Shown here in pieces: positions 51,263 through 59,992 of a DNA stretch of 62,311 nucleotides. The translations under genes and the position numbers were made by a program. Source of the stretch: Anaerolineales bacterium UBA5195 (lineage in GTDB: Bacteria > Chloroflexota > Anaerolineae > Anaerolineales > Villigracilaceae); contig DHVZ01000059.1 in NCBI GenBank assembly GCA_002412925.1, forward strand, positions 67,623 through 129,933. Reading direction: 5' to 3'. Positions within the stretch are counted from its first letter, which is position 1. Every line of letters begins with the position of its first letter. Below the pieces are notes generated by a model. That model saw only the letters and a program-made list of their open reading frames with translations. It was not told the origin of the DNA and did not search any database.

Positions 51263-51991
51263 TTACCTGAGATCGACCAGCCGTCTTGCGATGGCTTTTT
51301 CGCTTCCGCCAGGCATCCGGTCCACCAATAAACCATCCCGGATAAATAACACGTAACTGGCGCTGGCCGCCGCGGCAGCGGAATGCGTCACCATCAGGAT
51401 GGTTTGTCCCTGCTGGTTGAACTCCCCCAGGATCTTCAAGACATCATCGCCGCTGGCGCTATCCAGGTTGCCGGTTGGTTCATCGGCCAGCAGCAGAGCC
51501 GGAGAGTTGATAAAGGCTCTGGCGATGGCGACTCTCTGCTGCTGGCCCCCTGAAAGCTCCCAGGGGTGTTTGCCGGCCTGGTCAGAGATGCCCAGTCGTT
51601 CGAGCAACTCTGTTGAGTGCTGGCGGATTTGCTTTTTGCTGATCGAGTTCGAGAGCAAGGCCGGGAGTTCGATATTGGCCCGCACGTTCAGGTTTTCAAC
51701 CAGGTTGAAGAATTGGAAGATGAACCCGACCCGATTGCGGCGGAAAATTGCCAGTTCGGTCTGGTTCAGCTTATCGAGCCGATGTTCGCCGACCTGGACA
51801 CTGCCGCTGGTTGGCTCGTCGAGGCCTCCGAGGATATGCAGCAGGGTTGATTTCCCGCTGCCAGATTGACCCATGACTGCCACAAAATCACCGCTTGTGA
51901 TCTCCAATGAAATGCCGCGCAAGGCCTGGAAGGTCACATCGCCGGTCTGGTAGGTCTTTGTTAGTTCAGCAACCTGAACCAGCGCAGTCAT
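51263..51991 (-). CDS. ABC transporter ATP-binding protein, LolD/MacB type
   Basis: 242 aa with Walker A GQSGSGKST (residues 41-49), Q-loop IFQFFNLVEN, signature LSGGQQQRVAIARAF, Walker B LLLADEPTGNLDS and H-loop VTHSAAAA. The composition is typical of ATPases paired with FtsX-fold permeases. The start overlaps the GNAT stop (ATGA at 51991-51988), and the permease follows after 9 bp. Confidence 0.9.
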   Translation of the reverse strand: MTALVQVAELTKTYQTGDVTFQALRGISLEITSGDFVAVMGQSGSGKSTLLHILGGLDEPTSGSVQVGEHRLDKLNQTELAIFRRNRVGFIFQFFNLVENLNVRANIELPALLSNSISKKQIRQHSTELLERLGISDQAGKHPWELSGGQQQRVAIARAFINSPALLLADEPTGNLDSASGDDVLKILGEFNQQGQTILMVTHSAAAAASASYVLFIRDGLLVDRMPGGSEKAIARRLVDLR

Positions 51992-52785
51992 TCCAGAATG
52001 TATCCTGTTCGTTTAAAAGCCAGCTTGAACCCGCATATTCTCAAGAAACGTTCAAACAAGGGCCCCAACGTGGTCTGCCCGAGAATTGTATCTACGCCTT
52101 CCCCGCGTGCCTGGGCAAGGACGTTGACAGCCAGGTTGAAGATCATGGTACTGCCACGATGCTCGGGTAGTACACCCCCGCTGCCTACGATGGCGTAATC
52201 CTTGTGGCGCATGACCGTGATGGTTGCCAGGGGTTGTTGCCCGATAAAACCCAGGTAGTGGCGGAAATTGGATTGCCCGATGGAAGGTTCCAGGGTCTTG
52301 ATCAGCATGGGGACCCATTCAGGCGGCATTTCATAAGCGGCTGCCATTACCTCGGCAAACAACCCGACTTCGGATTTTTCCACCTGCCGGACCACAATTT
52401 TTGGATCTGTTTTGGGCACCTGGGCGGCTTGCACATGTTCGAAGGCTAACCAGCTTTCATCGGGTTCCTGTTTAACGAAACCGCGGCGTGACAACCGTTT
52501 TGGCAGGTCGGAGGGGGTGCAGGCCGGGGAAAGGTAAATGGCGGGAGAAAGGGCCCTGGATTTAAAGTACTCCGTCACTTCGTCGATCAGAGCCTCGATA
52601 GTTTCTTCGGTTGCCCGCAGCAGGAAGGCCTGGTTGGCATCGGGGGATGGGTAATCCGGGCTGCTGATCAAAGTCAGGTCGTCCCGCAGGAGGACCTCAA
52701 GCCCGGGCATCGCCCCGATCAAGGGCTGCATGCACAAAGGCATGATTCTTTCATATTTGGCAATTTTTTGCAGATCAAGCTCCAT
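51988..52785 (-). CDS. GNAT-family N-acetyltransferase
   Basis: 265 aa. The C-terminal GNAT domain (about residues 125-250) has VGSGGVLPEHRGSTMIFNLAVNVL, with the acetyl-CoA pyrophosphate-binding loop. The N-terminal half (about 1-120) is an additional domain, so the enzyme is longer than minimal GNATs and may be a two-domain form. Acceptor unknown. It overlaps the MFS stop by 11 bp and the ATPase start by 4 bp, so it is embedded in a transport operon. Modification of the exported compound would fit but is inference. Confidence 0.83.
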   Translation of the reverse strand: MELDLQKIAKYERIMPLCMQPLIGAMPGLEVLLRDDLTLISSPDYPSPDANQAFLLRATEETIEALIDEVTEYFKSRALSPAIYLSPACTPSDLPKRLSRRGFVKQEPDESWLAFEHVQAAQVPKTDPKIVVRQVEKSEVGLFAEVMAAAYEMPPEWVPMLIKTLEPSIGQSNFRHYLGFIGQQPLATITVMRHKDYAIVGSGGVLPEHRGSTMIFNLAVNVLAQARGEGVDTILGQTTLGPLFERFLRICGFKLAFKRTGYILE

Positions 52786-54136
52786 GGTTCTCTCCGCTCT
52801 GCCCCGCGGGGCTGGATAAATGACGTAAGGGATAACGCTGGAAGATCAAAAAAGCGATCAACATCAAGACCCCGCCAATCAGCCCGACCAGCCGCACGCC
52901 CAGTGGGCCATTGACATCTGCCTGGCTGCGCCCGAGCAGGAAAAAGAGGGGCAGGATGGCAACTGCCAGGCCGCCGATTAACTCTCCGAACAGACTCCAG
53001 GCCGAGTAATAAGCGCCTTCCCGGCGCTGGCCGGTCACTTTTTCATCGTGATCGCAGATCTCGGCGGCGAAGGCTTGCGGCAACATCGTCACTCCAGACA
53101 TGGCGACCGACTGTAGGATAATCCAAAGAATGCCCTGCGCCATCAAGGGCATGGGCAGCCAGGGACCGATCAGCATCAGCAGTGGCAGGACGATTGCTGA
53201 GGCCAGCAATGATCCTGCAAAAACGATCCATTTGCCAGAGCGGCCAGCCAGCCAGTTTACCAATGGGTAAGAGACCAGCATGGCGAGCACCCCGGCCAGA
53301 TAGAAGTAGGGCGCATCGGAGACTTCCAGGAGACAGATTTCGGTCACGATAAAGGGAACGACCACCATCAGGAAGGAAGTTGCCAGCCAAAAGCAAAGCC
53401 CGGTTGCTGAAAGGATCAGGAACGCCCGGTTTTTCAGGGTGATGACCAGGCTTTCCAGGAAGCCAAAGCGTTGGCTTTTTTCGATCTGGCGACCGGATTG
53501 TTCGCGCAAAGTCAAAAACGGGAGGTAGAGGAGTGGCAGGACGATGGCGGCATAGATCAAGGCAGTTTGAATGAAGCCAAAACCGTCGATCAGGAAACCT
53601 GCCAGCCCGGCCACGATCACGCCCAACAACTGGAAGACTGAACTCCACATCGTCAGGCGCACGCGATGGCGGTCGATCAGCGCCAATTCGGGCAGCAACG
53701 CTCCCAACGGAATGACGACCAGCGATTCGCTGAGGTTAAAAAGGATTAGCATTACGCCCAGATATAAAAGGTTGAGCAACGATTCGCCCTGGATGGGTGG
53801 CAGCCAGATCAGGACAAAGACCGCCACCAGCGGCAGCGAAGCCGAGAACATCAGGGGCAGGCGGCGGCCCCAGCGGTTTTGCAGGTGGTCAGACCAGTAG
53901 CCAATGGCAGGTGTGAACAGCCCGTTAATCACTTTGGCGATAAAGGTGACGATTCCATACAGCGCCAGCGGAACAAGCGCCTGGCCTTTGCCTTCAGGCG
54001 GCAGGTAAAAATACAATAGCCAGCCATCACAGACCGACCAGATGATCGTCGTCCCCAACTGAATCAGGCTGAAGTTCAAGTCGATGCGGATGGATGGCAG
54101 GGCTTCGGGCAATGTTTGTGATGGGTTTTCCTGCAT
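52775..54136 (-). CDS. MFS transporter, GPH-like (sugar/cation symporter family)
   Basis: 453 aa with about twelve TM helices. The N-terminal region resembles the glycoside-pentoside-hexuronide family: GIVTFIAKVINGLFTPAIGYWSDHLQNRWGRRLPL, the loop 2-3 signature of the family. The second half has REGAYYSAWSLFGELIGGLAVAILPL. Substrate not predictable; lipids such as lysophospholipids are also carried by this family. First gene of the four-gene minus-strand operon, from promoter 54164-54192, with GGAG 6 nt before the ATG. Confidence 0.85.
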   Translation of the reverse strand: MQENPSQTLPEALPSIRIDLNFSLIQLGTTIIWSVCDGWLLYFYLPPEGKGQALVPLALYGIVTFIAKVINGLFTPAIGYWSDHLQNRWGRRLPLMFSASLPLVAVFVLIWLPPIQGESLLNLLYLGVMLILFNLSESLVVIPLGALLPELALIDRHRVRLTMWSSVFQLLGVIVAGLAGFLIDGFGFIQTALIYAAIVLPLLYLPFLTLREQSGRQIEKSQRFGFLESLVITLKNRAFLILSATGLCFWLATSFLMVVVPFIVTEICLLEVSDAPYFYLAGVLAMLVSYPLVNWLAGRSGKWIVFAGSLLASAIVLPLLMLIGPWLPMPLMAQGILWIILQSVAMSGVTMLPQAFAAEICDHDEKVTGQRREGAYYSAWSLFGELIGGLAVAILPLFFLLGRSQADVNGPLGVRLVGLIGGVLMLIAFLIFQRYPLRHLSSPAGQSGENHGA

Positions 54137-54163
54137 GGCTGCTCCGGGACTGAGACTACTCTT

Positions 54164-54192
54164 ATTATCGTTTGAATTGTACTTGTTTGCAA
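54164..54192 (-). promoter_or_regulatory. Promoter of the MFS-GNAT-ABC operon
   Basis: On the minus strand TTGCAA (54192-54187) and GATAAT (54169-54164) are separated by 17 bp. The expected start is near 54157, about 20 nt before the MFS ATG at 54136. Confidence 0.65.
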
Positions 54193-54233
54193 CCGGCTGG
54201 TGAAATTATCGGCTTTGCAGTCTCGTTAAGAAT

Positions 54234-54262
54234 CAAAAAAGACGCGAGTTAGCGCCTTTTTT
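54234..54262 (-). terminator. Terminator of the DeoR-type regulator gene
   Basis: A6 and T6 flank a 5-bp stem (GGCGC with GCGTC, one G-U pair on the minus strand) around a 6-nt loop. It begins 20 bp after the regulator stop codon on the minus strand. Confidence 0.8.
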
Positions 54263-54282
54263 GAGGCAGATTGATTTTTTGC

Positions 54283-56001
54283 TTAGACCAGCATGATCTG
54301 GATCCCGGTTTTTGAAATATCCAAACGGATACTGGGGGGTAAGGCTTCATCGGTGATTAATTTGTGAGCGACTTCCAGAGGGGCTACCTGGATGCCTACT
54401 TCGGCTCCAAAAGCGGTATGATCGGCCAGGACGATCACCTCGCGGGCTGAACGGATCATCGCCTGTTTAATCGTCACTTCGGAAATTGTATGGTGGTATA
54501 AACCGAAATCAAGCGTAATCCCACTGACCATTAAGAACAATTTGTCGGCCCGCAATTCCTTTAATGCCCCTTCGGCCGTTGGGCCGACCAACATCTGGGA
54601 GCTGTAACGCACTGCGCCACCTGTAGAAATCAGCGTAATGCCTGGCGTTCGATTCAAAATGTCGAAGACAACGACTGAATTTGTGATAACAGTAATTCCC
54701 TTTTTTTGTTTCAACTCTTCGGCCAGATAGGGGGCAATTGGTCCGCCATCTACGAGCACAACATCGCCGGATTCCACCAGGGTGGCTGCTTTGTTGGCAA
54801 TCTGCCGTCGACGCAAATCCACTTCATCGCGTACGTTCTGGTCAGCGTCAATCACGCGCAAGCCGATGCCGTATTGGTCGGCATATTCTTTCAACAGGAC
54901 TGTCAGGTTTTTATACCATTCATGTTCGATAAAGGGAACGATCAACCCAATTTGTTTTGGCAAACTTGAAAGTGAACGATGTTTTTCTCTTTCGATTTCA
55001 ATCGGGATTGTCAGGTGACGACGAACAGTTTCCCAGTTCAATTCCCAGCCGGAGGCAGAGCGCGAGTAGTAATCTGGCAGGGTTTCTGTGGTCAATACGA
55101 TATGGGGGGTGACATAATTTTCGGGCTGTGGTTGTTGGTTATAAGCCGCGATGGCTGATTCGATGCACATCAGACTGACAATTTCCGGGAACATAGCTAA
55201 CCCGGCTTTGCAGTAACTGTCTTTGGTCATCAACTCATTCTTGAGAGTTTCACCCTCCAGACCGAAAGTGATGATAGTCATACCCGCAGGATCGATATTT
55301 AGATCGCGACAGGCATTAATGGCTCCCCAGGCAGTAATGTCATTGATGGCAAAAATTAAATTGATCTGGGGGTAAACCCTGAGTGCGTCATGCGCCAATT
55401 GGTACGCGGTCATATACCGCGAGTGAGCATTAATGGAGAGCACCATCTCGTACGCCGGATAGGTTTTACTCAATCCATCCACGAAACCACGGCTGCGATT
55501 TTGTGTGTTTGGCTGGTGAAAAGTCAGATCGAGCAAGTTGGCTTTTTCAAAACCTCGCAGGTGAAGATAGTGTCCCGCCCAATCTCCCAGATCAAACCCG
55601 GCTTTGTAATTATCCACGGCAATCAGGGTGCGCTGGTTGGGCATCTCGATTGATTCGGCAATCATGGGGATATTTTTTTTGCTTGCCCGGTCAATCAGCA
55701 GGTTGTCGTAGTAGGGGTTAACGGATGTGGCTACCAGGACATCCACCTGATCAAAGAGAAGCGCTTCAGAATTTTGTTCTGGCACAGGTAAGTTATTTTC
55801 TAAACCTGCAACGTTTTCCGCGCGGAGCGAGACCGCGCCGCCATATGTGCGCTGGATGCGTTTTTGACTATCCAAATGTTCCAGGTCGCGGCGAATCGTC
55901 ATTTCTGACATGCCACATAATTGACTCAATTCTCCTACCGAAAGAAAACCGCGTTCATCCAGCAGGGAAACAATCCGCTCAAGGCGGGGGTTTGTTCTCA
56001 T
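54283..56001 (-). CDS. DeoR-type regulator with inserted periplasmic-binding-protein-like domain
   Basis: 572 aa, about twice the length of ordinary DeoR regulators. Residues 5-55 form the DeoR helix-turn-helix (SVGELSQLCGMSEMTIRRDL, then RTYGGAV). Residues about 80-330 resemble LacI/RbsB-type sugar-binding domains (NPYYDNLLIDRASKKNIPMI, DNYKAGFDLGDWAGHYL, FAINDITAWGAINACRDL). Residues about 345-570 form the DeoRC sensor domain with VLVDGGPIAPYLAEELK, VITNSVVVFDIL and MVSGITLDFGLYHHTISEV. The protein could therefore sense two ligands, a free sugar and a phosphorylated one. It starts 4 bp after the URO-D gene stop. It is presumed to regulate the divergent sugar transporter. The fusion has no match that I know. 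Confidence 0.85.
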   Translation of the reverse strand: MRTNPRLERIVSLLDERGFLSVGELSQLCGMSEMTIRRDLEHLDSQKRIQRTYGGAVSLRAENVAGLENNLPVPEQNSEALLFDQVDVLVATSVNPYYDNLLIDRASKKNIPMIAESIEMPNQRTLIAVDNYKAGFDLGDWAGHYLHLRGFEKANLLDLTFHQPNTQNRSRGFVDGLSKTYPAYEMVLSINAHSRYMTAYQLAHDALRVYPQINLIFAINDITAWGAINACRDLNIDPAGMTIITFGLEGETLKNELMTKDSYCKAGLAMFPEIVSLMCIESAIAAYNQQPQPENYVTPHIVLTTETLPDYYSRSASGWELNWETVRRHLTIPIEIEREKHRSLSSLPKQIGLIVPFIEHEWYKNLTVLLKEYADQYGIGLRVIDADQNVRDEVDLRRRQIANKAATLVESGDVVLVDGGPIAPYLAEELKQKKGITVITNSVVVFDILNRTPGITLISTGGAVRYSSQMLVGPTAEGALKELRADKLFLMVSGITLDFGLYHHTISEVTIKQAMIRSAREVIVLADHTAFGAEVGIQVAPLEVAHKLITDEALPPSIRLDISKTGIQIMLV

Positions 56002-56005
56002 AAGA

Positions 56006-57034
56006 TTACCTTTCAGCTATTTTATCCCATTCAGCATACACAGCCATTACGGTTTCAGGATTGCCACCCGGCCCAAATTCGAGCTGCGCAATTACTCTGC
56101 CGCGCGGATCATATAAATGCTCTACCACCTGCCGGACAGCTTCCCGGCCTTTTTCGGGGGTCTCCGGGAGAACGTGCTGCCGGTCAATTTCGCCCCAAAA
56201 GGTGATTTTGCCTTTTGCGCATTCAGCTATCTGCTGCATGTCCATGCAAAACAGCTGGGAGTTAACCGCATCCACCCCGATTTCAATCAGGTCAGGGTAA
56301 ATATCGAGAATATAGCCATCTGAGTGCATAAAAATAAATTTTCCATGGGCGTGTGCCAGGTCACAATATTCCCGATAGAGCGGTTTGAAAATTTGTCGCC
56401 ACATGCGGGGTGAGATCAATAGGCGATTTTGTGAACCCCAGTCATCCATGAAAGTCAGCGCGTCTACATCGGTGGCACACCAGAATTCCAATTCTTTCAA
56501 ATAGAATTCATGGATCCGGCGCAGTAAATTCTTGAAATCCACATTCTGCCGCGCAATATCCATATAAGCATTTACACTGCCCCGAATAAATTGATACCTT
56601 TCCCACGGGCGCGGGCATGAGCCCCAATAGACAAACTTGTCTGTGGATGCACAGAATTGATTGACTTGGTCACGCGCAGCCTGTTGGTCATCTGGCAGTG
56701 TCTCGTAGGGCGGCTGAACTTTTTGCCATTCCCTCAAATCGGTCAGCAACGGCTGGCGGACTTCGCCATGCACACCCGCCTGAATATTTGTAAACTTGCA
56801 GCCCCACTCATCTAAATAGGTTCCAAACACGTAAGGGTCGCCTTTTCGAACTGTGGAATGGCGATACACATCGGGCGGCTGCACAAAGTCGGATGGAAAA
56901 CGCTGCTTGATCTGCTCTACTTGCTGCGGGTAGTGGTTCGTCGCCCAGGGCAGCAGCCAGAAATCGCGAGGAACACGCTCGGGGGTCTCGAACTTCAGAC
57001 AGCGGTAGACATTTTCACGAGAAGTTGCAGTCAT
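56006..57034 (-). CDS. URO-D superfamily protein (MtaA/CmuA-like, not a heme enzyme)
   Basis: 342 aa from ATG 57034, preceded by AGGA; an upstream in-frame start at 57115 lies in the promoter region. The fold pattern is TIM-barrel uroporphyrinogen decarboxylase/methyltransferase: FETPERVPRDFWLLPW, DVDALTFMDDWGSQNRLLI, FIFMHSDGYILDIYPDLIEIGVDAVN, and FWGEIDRQHVLP. Homologues of this branch are often encoded beside sugar ABC transporters and are not involved in heme synthesis; their reactions are mostly unknown. Some relatives are methyltransferases with a Zn site (His-x-Cys), and that site is not evident here. First gene of the operon with the regulator. Confidence 0.8.
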   Translation of the reverse strand: MTATSRENVYRCLKFETPERVPRDFWLLPWATNHYPQQVEQIKQRFPSDFVQPPDVYRHSTVRKGDPYVFGTYLDEWGCKFTNIQAGVHGEVRQPLLTDLREWQKVQPPYETLPDDQQAARDQVNQFCASTDKFVYWGSCPRPWERYQFIRGSVNAYMDIARQNVDFKNLLRRIHEFYLKELEFWCATDVDALTFMDDWGSQNRLLISPRMWRQIFKPLYREYCDLAHAHGKFIFMHSDGYILDIYPDLIEIGVDAVNSQLFCMDMQQIAECAKGKITFWGEIDRQHVLPETPEKGREAVRQVVEHLYDPRGRVIAQLEFGPGGNPETVMAVYAEWDKIAER

Positions 57035-57086
57035 TATCAGTCCTATCCTTGTGTTTAGCAGAAAAATCAAATGCCTGATTGATTTC

Positions 57087-57115
57087 ATTATATCGAACAA
57101 AATGTTATAAGTCAA
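57087..57115 (-). promoter_or_regulatory. Promoter of the URO-D/regulator operon
   Basis: On the minus strand TTGACT (57115-57110) and a perfect TATAAT (57092-57087) are separated by 17 bp. A TATCGAAC element lies at 57091-57098, overlapping the end of the -10, where a repressor could act. Confidence 0.75.
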
Positions 57116-57146
57116 CCATTTATATTATCGAGTTCGCACAAACCGC

Positions 57147-57175
57147 TTGACTTTTGTTTATTCACGTGATAATAT
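57147..57175 (+). promoter_or_regulatory. Promoter of the sugar ABC transporter operon
   Basis: TTGACT (57147-57152) and TAATAT (57170-57175) with a 17-bp spacer. The expected start near 57182 gives a leader of about 208 nt. It uses the same -35 sequence as the divergent minus-strand promoter 32 bp away. Confidence 0.7.
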
Positions 57176-57389
57176 GTGCAATATATCGTTGACGACGAAC
57201 ATGGTTTGGGTTTTTTCTTTCCGTTTTGATATTTTTCAAACACAGAAAGCCAACATTATGTGCGAGTAATTTCAAGGCGATGTGTTTTCCGCGAAGAGAA
57301 AGGAGCTCACAAAAGGAAGTGCAATTTCAAATTCAGGTCATCGACATTTACACTTGCTACCCTACTCGATTAATCACAAGGAGAAGAAA

Positions 57390-58403
57390 ATGTACGGTAA
57401 ACGAATTTTTTCTGCACTAAGCTTGATGGTTGCCCTGGCGATGGTTTTGAGCGCCTGCGGCACACCGGCAACTGCAACTACTGCACCTGATGCAGGTGGA
57501 AATAAAGATTTGACGATTGCTGGTGTTGTCTTCCAGGACGACCAGTTCATGAAGACCATGGTGCAAGGTTACGAAGATGCTGGCGCCAAATACGGGATCA
57601 AGGTCCTAACGGCGAACACCAACAATGACCAGGCCAAGGAAACCGAACTGATTCAGACCTACATGGCCCAGGGCGTTTCGGGGATCGCGATTGCGCCTCT
57701 GAGCAAGGATGCTTCCATTGTCAACCTGAAACAGGCTTCGGACAAGGGCATCAAGATTGCCATCACCAACATGTCGATCAGCGACACATCCTTCCTGTCG
57801 GGCGGCTACACTTCCGATGATGCGGTCAATGGCAAGGTGGTTGGCGACAATGCGGCCAAATTCATCGCGGAGAACATCAAGGGTGATGTGAAGATTGCCC
57901 GCGTCGACTTTGATCATCAACTGCCTGAACAGTCCAAGGCTCGCTGGAGCGGGTTCTATGCTGGTCTGGATGCCGCTGGCGTGAAATACAAGGAAGTTGC
58001 CAAGTCGAGCGCCAACATGCAGGATACGGCTTTGGCTGCGACCACCGATATGCTGACCGCCAATCCGGACATTAACGTCATCTTTGCCTGCAACGATGGC
58101 AGCACGATTGGCGCCGCCATGGCCGTCAAACAGGCCGGGTTACAGGGCAAGGTCTTCGTCTTCGGTTACGATGGTGGTGACCAACAGACCAGCATGATCT
58201 TGAGTGGCGACAACATCCTGATTGCTGTGGTTGCCCAGGATCCCTATGCTCAAGGTTACAAAGCTGTCGAATCGCTGGCCCTGACCCTGCTGGGTAAGGA
58301 TAACCCGGATGCTGGCAAGATCACCGTTGTCCCCGGGATGTATCTTGGCAGTTCGGATCTGGATGCTGTGAAAAAGTGGCGTGCGGCGAACGGCCTAAAG
58401 TAA
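57390..58403 (+). CDS. Sugar ABC transporter substrate-binding lipoprotein (RbsB-like)
   Basis: 337 aa from ATG 57390, with AAGGAG 6 nt upstream; the in-frame start at 57282 lacks one. Lipobox LSAC (Cys about 20), a short linker, then a type 1 periplasmic-binding fold: VVFQDDQFMKTMVQGYEDAG, QTYMAQGVSGIAIAPLSKDAS, FACNDGSTIGAAMAVKQAG, VFVFGYDGGDQQTSMI. This is the ribose/galactose/xylose/inositol class. Anchored outside the membrane, it delivers a monosaccharide or sugar alcohol to the permease encoded downstream. The exact sugar is not readable. Confidence 0.92.
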   Translation: MYGKRIFSALSLMVALAMVLSACGTPATATTAPDAGGNKDLTIAGVVFQDDQFMKTMVQGYEDAGAKYGIKVLTANTNNDQAKETELIQTYMAQGVSGIAIAPLSKDASIVNLKQASDKGIKIAITNMSISDTSFLSGGYTSDDAVNGKVVGDNAAKFIAENIKGDVKIARVDFDHQLPEQSKARWSGFYAGLDAAGVKYKEVAKSSANMQDTALAATTDMLTANPDINVIFACNDGSTIGAAMAVKQAGLQGKVFVFGYDGGDQQTSMILSGDNILIAVVAQDPYAQGYKAVESLALTLLGKDNPDAGKITVVPGMYLGSSDLDAVKKWRAANGLK

Positions 58404-58500
58404 ATTCCATTGTAAAATAAATGTAGTGACAAAGGAACAGGGATACTTCTCAGGAATGATCCCTGTTCCTTACGAAAATCAAGGTTTTGAGGTTAGTGAA

Positions 58501-59988
58501 ATGAGCGCTCTCAAAATACGAACAGTACATATCACGAAGGATTACCCCGGCACCCGGGCGCTTGAGGCCATCACGCTTTCCTTCGAAAGCGGTCAGGTGC
58601 ATGCCCTGGTTGGCAAGAATGGATCCGGCAAATCGACCCTGGTGAAGATCTTCGCAGGGGCGACCAAACCCACGCATGGAGATTTTTATCTCAACGATGA
58701 GAAACTCAATTTCAATTCTACCTCGGATGCGTATAACAAAGGGATTGTCACGGTTTATCAGGAAATGAGCCTCGTTCCGGGTTTATCCGTGGCGGAAAAT
58801 ATTTTTTTGGGCCGTTTGCCTAAAAAGAATAATGCCATTGATTGGAATAAAACCTATCAAATGGCAGGCGAACTGCTGGAAAAAATGAAAGCGGACATCG
58901 ATCCGCGTGAAAAATTGTCTCGTTTGAGCATGTGGCAATGGCAGGTGGTCGAGATCACCAAGGCTCTCAGTTTTAATCCCAAAGTAATCTTACTGGACGA
59001 ACCGACCTCGGCCCTGGCCCAGCATGAGGTCCAGAATCTTTTTGAAGCGGTTCGGGCGCTCAAAAATCAGGGAGTCATCGTCATCTACATTACGCACAAA
59101 CTGCAGGAACTGCCTCAAATTGCGGATACTGTCACTGTCTTGCGCGATGGAAAATTGGTTGGGACCGTGCAGATGAAGGAAGTGGATTATAAAGACATTA
59201 TCGGTATGATGTTTGGAGATGTAAAAATTCAAAGCCGCCCCAAAGATATTCAAGTTAGTGATGAAGTGATTATGGAAGTCAAAGGGCTGAGTCGAAAAGG
59301 TTGGTACCATGAGATTAACTTTAATCTTCATAAGGGCGAGGTTTTGGGAATTGCAGGCATGCTCGGTTCGGGTCGGACAGAATTGCTACGTGGGATCTTT
59401 GGCGCAGACCCGGTTGATAGCGGTGAGGTTTTAATTGAAGGAAAAACCTATAAGAATGCCGACCCCATCAAAATGGTAAAAGCCGGTGTTGGCCTGACCC
59501 CGGAAAACCGAAAAACAGAAGGCCTGATTTTAATCCACTCCATCCGCGACAATCTTTGTTATGCAAGTATGAATATCACCACCGATGGCTGGGTTGAGAA
59601 TAAACGCAAACGAAATGCATTTGCGGAGAAGCAAGTTCAGGAATTGGAAATAAAAATTCCCACGCTCGATGCTCCTTGTAGCTCATTATCAGGTGGAAAC
59701 CAACAAAAAGTCGTTGTTGGGAACTGGTTAAATACCGGCCCCAAAATCATGCTCTATGATGAACCCTCGCGCGGCGTTGACGTGAATGCCAAGCAACAAG
59801 TCTTTGAAATCATGTGGGCGGAAGCGCGCAAAGGTATTTCCACCGTTTTTGTTTCCACCGAATTGGAAGAGCTTCTGGAAGTTTGCCATCGCATTTTGAT
59901 CATGCGCGACGGAAAGATTGTTGATGAAGTAAACCCTGATGAACTGAGCACAAGTAAATTGTATGAACTATGCATGAGAGGAGATTAA
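58501..59988 (+). CDS. Sugar ABC transporter ATP-binding protein, two domains (RbsA/MglA type)
   Basis: 495 aa from ATG 58501, with GAGG 8 nt upstream; a longer frame from GTG 58426 is less likely. Domain 1: Walker A GKNGSGKST, degenerate signature LSMWQWQVVEITKAL, Walker B VILLDEPTSAL. Domain 2: GMLGSGRTELLRG (Walker A with Lys replaced by Arg, usual for this family), signature LSGGNQQKVVVGNWL, and LYDEPSRGVDVNAKQ. One ATP site is thus catalytic and one degenerate, as known for RbsA-like proteins. Powers the import of the sugar bound by 57390-58403. Confidence 0.93.
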   Translation: MSALKIRTVHITKDYPGTRALEAITLSFESGQVHALVGKNGSGKSTLVKIFAGATKPTHGDFYLNDEKLNFNSTSDAYNKGIVTVYQEMSLVPGLSVAENIFLGRLPKKNNAIDWNKTYQMAGELLEKMKADIDPREKLSRLSMWQWQVVEITKALSFNPKVILLDEPTSALAQHEVQNLFEAVRALKNQGVIVIYITHKLQELPQIADTVTVLRDGKLVGTVQMKEVDYKDIIGMMFGDVKIQSRPKDIQVSDEVIMEVKGLSRKGWYHEINFNLHKGEVLGIAGMLGSGRTELLRGIFGADPVDSGEVLIEGKTYKNADPIKMVKAGVGLTPENRKTEGLILIHSIRDNLCYASMNITTDGWVENKRKRNAFAEKQVQELEIKIPTLDAPCSSLSGGNQQKVVVGNWLNTGPKIMLYDEPSRGVDVNAKQQVFEIMWAEARKGISTVFVSTELEELLEVCHRILIMRDGKIVDEVNPDELSTSKLYELCMRGD

Positions 59989-59992
59989 TGAG

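Larger units (their letters stand above)
57035..57389. other. Divergent control region of the sugar locus
   Basis: This 355-bp region separates the URO-D/regulator operon (-) from the sugar transporter operon (+). It contains two consensus-like promoters (57087-57115 on minus and 57147-57175 on plus). The pentamer TATCG occurs at 57091, 57126 and 57184, each followed within about 15 bp by CGAAC or its complement (57094, 57132, 57196). These may be operator half-sites. About 210 nt of untranslated leader precedes the ATG at 57390; no gene or riboswitch is recognised in it. Confidence 0.6.

Noticed and set aside
56006..57034. Call as HemE (uroporphyrinogen decarboxylase)
   Set aside because: The HemE active-site N-terminal motif is absent and the gene sits in a sugar-transport locus without other heme genes.
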